Part shown: piece by piece, positions 59,225 through 64,000 of the stretch
Layout: the number at the start of each line of letters is the position of its first letter
How positions within the stretch are numbered: position 1 is the first letter of the stretch
Assembly (NCBI RefSeq): GCF_026213295.1
Contig: NC_079419.1
Location: 21,641,180-21,705,179 of the forward strand
From: Gadus chalcogrammus
Taxonomy: Eukaryota; Chordata; Actinopteri; Gadiformes; Gadidae
DNA length: 64,000 nt
Direction: 5' to 3'
The notes under the pieces: generated by a model
The model's input: only the letters and a program-made list of their open reading frames with translations
Database searches by the model: none
Told to the model about the DNA's origin: nothing
Position numbers and translations under genes: made by a program

Positions 59225-61346
59225 CTAGTTTTTTTTAGTAATTGGCAAAAGTTTGCCAGAGTCTTTATATTCTTTGATTCGGGTAACAATGTTTTCGTCC
59301 ACGTCTATGGCATCCTTGCACCTCTGTGCAAAACTGGAGAGCTTCTCCTTTTTGTGGGCGCTCTCTTTTAGCTCTGCATACGCCTCTGGGGCAGCAATGC
59401 ACAGCTCTGCCATGGGGGCATTTACAACAATGGTGTTGCGGTCGACCCCCACAGCTTTGAAGGCTGCCCCCATGGATCTTCCCTTCCTGCAGATTTTCAG
59501 CACCTTGCGGTACCGGGCCACCACCTCTTCAGGATCTTTAGCTTCAAATGAGAGAAGGTAAAATGAGTACAGCGCACATCATACATATACTACTAATTCA
59601 ATTATCAAACTTGATACACTTGAAAGTGGGTGTACACTTTCCCCCGCCACTGTATATTCTTATTACCTCGCTGGTAAACACCTTGCCCCTTCCGGTTCTT
59701 TGCCCTTTTCCCCTGCTTCCGTCCTTTTCCCCTGCTGTTCTTCTGCTTCTTCCGTCCCTCATCCGAGGAGGAAGAGTCGGAGGAAGAGTCGGAAGAAGAG
59801 TCGGAAGAAGAGTGGGAAGAATCAGGCCCCGACTTGGACGAGTCGGTTGAGTCGGCTCCCTGCGACTGGCACTTCTTCGCCTGGGGTGGACTGCCCTTGT
59901 CCTTTTTTCTTGCTGCTAAAAACAGACAATGACCGAGGATGATTAGTGGAAAATATAGGCATGTGCGTGGCACACTAGTAAGTGTGATGGTCTTTGGAAG
60001 ATAGTTTTCTGAGTTCAAAATCATCCCGTTACTGTTTTTTGTTTTATTATTTACCGTATTAAAAATATCATAATTCATTAGTTATTATTAATTAAAATTT
60101 GGCTTTCTGTAGAATAAAGAAATACAGAATACAGAAAATAAATATACATAATAGCAACCTGTACCAATATCCTTAATATTTAACAATATACATAGTAATT
60201 ATTCATTATTTATAATATATAATTCACTATTGTGCAATTACATATTAATAATTCATAATATATAATTCACTATTATGCAATATGCAGATTTGCTATGCAA
60301 ACAACTGAAATAATAATAATAATTGTTATACCAATCACCTGCACTCAGTGTATTATAAACACTAGAATTACAACGCAGTTACATAAATATACCAAAATGG
60401 CGCTCTAAGACCACAAATGGAAAATACAGGCATTGCCTAGGAGCCTATGTCCAGCTACCACCACGATCCGAACACGCAAAATCTCCGTGGCACAGTGTAG
60501 GAGACAGGCTAGCACAGGTCGATGCAAACGTACGTGAGGAAATGACTAGAATTTAACCAATAATGTTAATCAACATAAACACGAAGAGAGTAGGCTAATG
60601 CTAGCAGGAACATACAATTATGCTCTTACATCATCAGTAACGCATACGGCAACACAATGATAACTTTATGTTAGCATAAGAGATTATAATCACGTGGTAT
60701 TAGACCATGAGGGCACGTTTGGGCTGGCACGAAAAGGTTTCAAGTTAGCAAGTGTATTGTCAAATATGGCAAATTGACTTACTCATAGCCAGTTGTTCCA
60801 GCAGGAAGTCCCTTTCTTTGGTCAAGTCTTTAACCAGCTCCTGCTGCCAGTCCAACTTCTGCCTGGCCATCTGCAGCTCATGGCGCAGTCTCGTTGAAGC
60901 CAGTTGGGCATTAGGAGCGACTGTGGTCCTAGCTTAATGTTTGGGGGAAAGTAAAAATGTTCACACCGCTCATTTCCAATAATGAAGGTTAATCATATGC
61001 ACATTAAGCAAGAAGGGAAATCGTTTTGATAGTCTAAGGTTACTAGCTAGGTGGTACATCTGTACATTAATGCCTGTCGGAACGACACTCAGGCTTGAGA
61101 CAGTTGAACACGTGGATGCTAACTATCAATAGCTGTCAATGGCAAGCTAGCTAGCTCTTACAGCTAGTTAGCTAGCTTACCACCGCGGCTCTCATGTGCA
61201 TTAGCTTGGCCTTGCAACTTACCGGTGGAAGACGTTCCCGCCGCTTCCTCCTCAACCGATTCGTCTCCGGCGGCAGGGGTATTCCTTGCCGAGCTCAGCG
61301 TGTTCGCTGGACGTTTAGACCGAGAGCGGGTATCAGCACGTCTCAT
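59225..61346 (-). CDS. CCDC106-domain protein, four exons, intact
   Basis: Exons 61223-61346, 60783-60932, 59667-59912 and 59225-59541 join in frame: 837 nt, 278 residues, close to the roughly 280 residues I recall for vertebrate CCDC106. Splice sites are GT-AG. Exon 1 is basic then acidic (DESVEEEAAG). Exon 2 is a coiled coil (LRHELQMARQKLDWQQELVK). Exon 3 is Ser/Asp-rich (SSDSSSDSSSDSSSSDEG) followed by a Lys/Arg block, a likely nuclear localisation signal. Exon 4 is the CCDC106 C-terminal domain (RYRKVLKICRKGRSMGAAFKA; VGVDRNTIVVNAPMAEL). Human CCDC106 is nuclear and reported to affect p53 stability. Here the gene is inside a transposon, divergent from the transposase, so a role in binding element DNA or assisting movement is my inference. 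Start: first Met in exon 1. Confidence 0.88.
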
Positions 61347-61733
61347 GTCTGCAACAAGTTGGCAGTTGTGTTCCGACTCCCTCGTGTGATGAATCTAAGT
61401 GCCCACCTGATTGGCTGTCCCCCTCTGCTCAACGCTGCAGGAACTATGAATGGGTTTTAAATAAAAGTATTGCATGTTACATGTTTAATTGTTTCATGTG
61501 ATGGAAATATGCGCTAAATAAACTGGAAAGTTCTCCTGAACAACTTTTCAATTTATTGCTGGTTAGCCAACTTTAGTTATTTTTGTTTTCTGGTGAGACA
61601 TTTGTGGGTGAAGAACAACCACCGTTGACGGGACTGTACCAAAACTCTACCTTCTCCTTCCTTCCATTACGCATTAGTAAGAGGAAACATTGCTCTGTGT
61701 GCCAAATAAGTGTGTGTGCTGGAATACTAGTTT
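61347..61733. promoter_or_regulatory. Shared 387-bp spacer between divergent genes
   Basis: It separates the start codons of the CCDC106-like gene (-) and the transposase (+). It contains a CCAAT-type GATTGGCT (61408-61415). No TATA box can be fixed on either side. Likely a bidirectional promoter. Confidence 0.5.
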
Positions 61734-63296
61734 ATGATGAATAGATTGAATAGGAAATTGCTGGAGCTTATTCATAGGCGCAGGTCGAAGAAACGAAGCC
61801 TGAAGCTAATCAAATGGCTACAGAAAAAACATCTGTTAAGGCCACAAATGAAATGCAATCTCTGCAATCGCAGGATGAAATTGAAAGAAGACAAGGGAGG
61901 AGACAATTACACTTGGTAAGAAAAGGTGTTAATATCAATGTGGATTATTGATGCATATTGACAGCCTAAGCTAATTGATAAAATATGTATAGACTACAGT
62001 AAAAGTACATTAATTAGGCTCCCCCCCCCCCCCCCCCCCTGTTTCTGGGAAGCATGTCCCCATGCTTCATAGTCCTATCATAAAGCCATCGCGCATTACC
62101 AGTGAACATGCTTCTGACTGTCACATGCACTATCCCAAATCTATCCTGGTTTACTGTTATCCCAATATGCCTATTTACAATGTTTTATACTATTTTAATA
62201 GGATATGTCAACGAGCAGTGCACAGAGGGCATAAGAGACAGAAATCTGTCAGGCACAGGTCCATATTCAGCCGTTCGAAAACCTCTCTCTGTGACTGGAT
62301 GCGGTTCATTCACAGGTATGACTGTATACAATTGCTGCATTCGGTGCACATTGCAGACAATATACAGTAAATACATTTAAATCAATGTTTACTTTATGTT
62401 TATTTAGATTTTCACAGGGACTACGCATGAGACAAATCGATATGATGGCTGACGACATAGCAGGGAGCTCTGCTACCCTCACTAAAATGTCTAAAAAGTT
62501 GCGGAGGGTCTGTGTGACAGCGATTGAAAAATTTAAAAGACGGAGAGGACAGGTCATTGGTGGACGGAGAGAATTCGTCCAGATTGATGAGAGCCATTTC
62601 CGACATAAAAGAAAGGTGTGTTTTGTCTTTCCGCCGCATCTCTTTCCGTGGCAATATCGGCCAATTTTAATACATAGGTGGAGTACAATTGGCTGCTTGA
62701 GCACAAAAAAAATTATGTTGGGTCTACAATTATGAAGCCTATTCACAGTTATTCAGGTATTTGCGTTATGTTTCGTTCTTTGCTCTCATCCATTTTGTTT
62801 GCTTTTTTTAATTACATTAATCCAACAGTATGGAAGAGGAAGAATGGCTGGAGGATGGAAGAGGAAGAAGTGGGTCTTTGGTATGTTGAGTGTGAGGAAT
62901 GACGGGAGAAAGAAGGGTAAGCCAATACTGCGGCTGGTCGAAACAAGATCCAGAAGACACCTTCTACCAATGATTACGCGTCATGTGAGGCAGGGCTCCT
63001 CCATCGTAAGTGATGAGTGGCGGGCTTATCGTGTCCTCCCTGCATTAGGATACCGCCACTTCACGGTAAACCACAGCAGGTGGTACGTGGATCCACGTAC
63101 TGGTGCCCATACACAGAACATAGAGAGGGCATGGCGCACCTACAAGGAGCAGATATGGAGGCTACGTGGAAATAGAACGGAGAGTTTGCTCTCTGAGCAC
63201 CTCAATGTAATTGAGTGGAGTGAATGGCTGGGGAAAAAGCACAGACATGGGGTACTTGGTCAGCTCCTGTATGACATTTCTAAAATGTATAATTAA
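61734..63296 (+). CDS. IS1595/Merlin-type DDE transposase, four exons, intact
   Basis: Exons 61734-61915, 62202-62315, 62408-62615 and 62829-63296 join in frame (972 nt, 323 residues) with GT-AG sites. An N-terminal zinc ribbon spans exons 1-2 (CNLCNRRMKL; then YTW-I-C across the junction). Exon 3 gives helical DNA-binding sequence and the first catalytic region (FVQIDESHFRHKRK). Exon 4 gives GGWKRKKWVFGML, the second Asp (SIVSDEWRAYRVL) and the third region (RTGAHTQNIERAWRTYKEQIWR), the hallmark NxIExxW of ISXO2/IS1595 transposases. Such enzymes cut and paste DNA; Merlin is the eukaryotic branch. ATG 61734 is the first Met in frame; a slightly later start is possible. Bacterial contamination is ruled out by the introns. 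Confidence 0.9.
62021..62039. repeat. Poly-C run in transposase intron 1
   Basis: A run of about 18 C between exons 1 and 2 of the transposase. Confidence 0.95.
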
Positions 63297-63857
63297 ATAT
63301 TTCACTGTATTTCCTTGTTGTTTTGTTGTGTGTTATTGCCATTGATGAATTGGTAACGCTTTAGATTCTAAATTCCATTCTTGACATCTAAAGTAATTTG
63401 CTACGGAGTAATGCTGGTTGCTCTCTATCCGTTAAATAGGGAATGTATTTCATGTATTTTAAAACCTATTTAGAATGGCTGACCTTAAATAAAACGACAG
63501 TGAAAGAGACTGAAGGCTGTTATACCGTGTAGTGCACTCTACAATAAAAGGCTGACACGGTCATCGTGGGATTTACTATAACTTTTACTCGGCGACTTAC
63601 ATGTATATCACAGTCTACTGCCAGTATGCCTACTGCATTCGGGGTAATGCAGTTAACGTAATGCACATAACAACAGAGAGGCAAACATAATTTTGCCTTT
63701 GTGGGCACGCTAACGTTACGTATTAGCAGCGAGACTAGCTAGCTACTATGGGTTTCTACAGGGTTTTGAGCTAAGCGTTAGCCGAAAACTGCAACATTTT
63801 GAGAGTTATTGTGAAACCGCTAACTTTTACCGGTGTCAGACTGGATTTTTTTAAATA
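63297..63857. other. Gene-free sequence between transposase and right TIR
   Basis: No gene. AT-rich 3' flank of the transposase gene; AATAAA signals are near 63488 and 63543. Confidence 0.5.
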
Positions 63858-64000
63858 AAGGTTATTCATGATGACCCATAAATGGTGAGCAGACCATCAT
63901 CACATGCCTTATAAAGGATATTATGAATCATTACTAACTCATTGAAACCTGCTTGCTTAATCATTTGTAAAATGTGAGCAGACCATTATTATATATCTTA
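63858..64000 (-). repeat. Inner part of the right TIR, cut by the window end
   Basis: Reverse complement of 58432-58574 with only a few differences (landmark GGTCTGCTCACCATTTATGG on the left side). Confidence 0.92.

Larger units (their letters stand above)
57962..64000. mobile_element. Merlin/IS1595-like transposon with long TIRs and two genes, right end outside window
   Basis: The left end is taken as GGGTAACACTTTATAATAA at about 57963. Bases 58432-58574 are repeated in inverse orientation at 63858-64000 with very few differences, so both inverted repeats are present, and the right one runs past the window (predicted end some 470 bases further). The left TIR is about 610 bp and contains 90-100-bp tandem subrepeats. 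Inside are a CCDC106-like gene (-) and an IS1595-type transposase (+), both intact and head to head. The Merlin assignment rests on the transposase; the target-site duplication cannot be seen. Confidence 0.75.

Noticed and set aside
61734..63296. Bacterial contamination carrying an IS1595 element
   Set aside because: The transposase is split by three GT-AG introns and flanked by fish repeats.

Overview
This is eukaryotic DNA from a fish genome, almost certainly a teleost. The basis is its repeat content: Rex3-type and Rex1-type LINEs, an L2 LINE ending in (ATT)n, chromodomain Ty3/Gypsy elements, PIF/Harbinger, several hAT families, an IS1595/Merlin-type transposon and many microsatellites. 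Genes are split by GT-AG introns. I see no rRNA, tRNA, CRISPR or bacterial operon, and no convincing single-copy host gene. Nearly every recognisable gene belongs to a mobile element.

Layout. (1) 1-13.2 kb: a large element bounded by inverted repeats at 1609-2010 and 11413-11963. It holds two convergent genes: a SAM-like plus HECT-like protein on + (2035-3829, broken) and an IS3-like DDE integrase/transposase on - (6345-11258, broken). It was later hit by a short inverted-repeat element (5523-6030) and a 3.2 kb hAT (6592-9777, 8-bp TSD). A Rex3 LINE fragment (498-1124) lies to the left and a foldback with GAATTC repeats (12321-13223) to the right. (2) 13.9-38.3 kb: a MULE-like transposase gene on - (13893-17058) is cut by an L2 LINE (17059 to about 38320). 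That LINE has been filled by further insertions: Gypsy (18902-25612, itself containing an intact Harbinger, 22192-24579), a degenerate hAT (25846-30218, containing a short inverted-repeat element that contains a full-length Rex1-type LINE), and a hAT with well-preserved coding exons (32289-38300, containing a 1.66 kb non-autonomous hAT). (3) 38.3-45.1 kb: an LTR with a primer-binding-site-like motif (38866-41211), split by a deleted Gypsy (39201-41061), then a BED-finger hAT (41901-45053). (4) 45.2-54 kb: a gene-poor block of inverted and tandem repeats, including a perfect 88-bp-arm palindrome and an array of duplicated splice-acceptor-like sites. (5) 54.1-57.4 kb: a nearly full-length RTE-type LINE with a 14-bp TSD. 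(6) 57962 to beyond the window end: a long-TIR transposon with two intact, head-to-head, multi-exon genes, an IS1595/Merlin-type transposase (+) and a CCDC106-domain protein (-).

How the parts work together. Two elements deserve attention because they pair a transposase with a second protein. In the Merlin-like element both genes are open across all exons (972 and 837 nt, both multiples of three), diverge from a shared 387-bp spacer, and lie inside long inverted repeats. In the IS3-like element the two genes instead start in the terminal inverted repeats, which carry the same splice acceptor and exon start, and run towards each other. The functional link in each pair is my inference. Most other coding regions are dead or interrupted, and the perfect target-site duplications allow the insertion order to be read.
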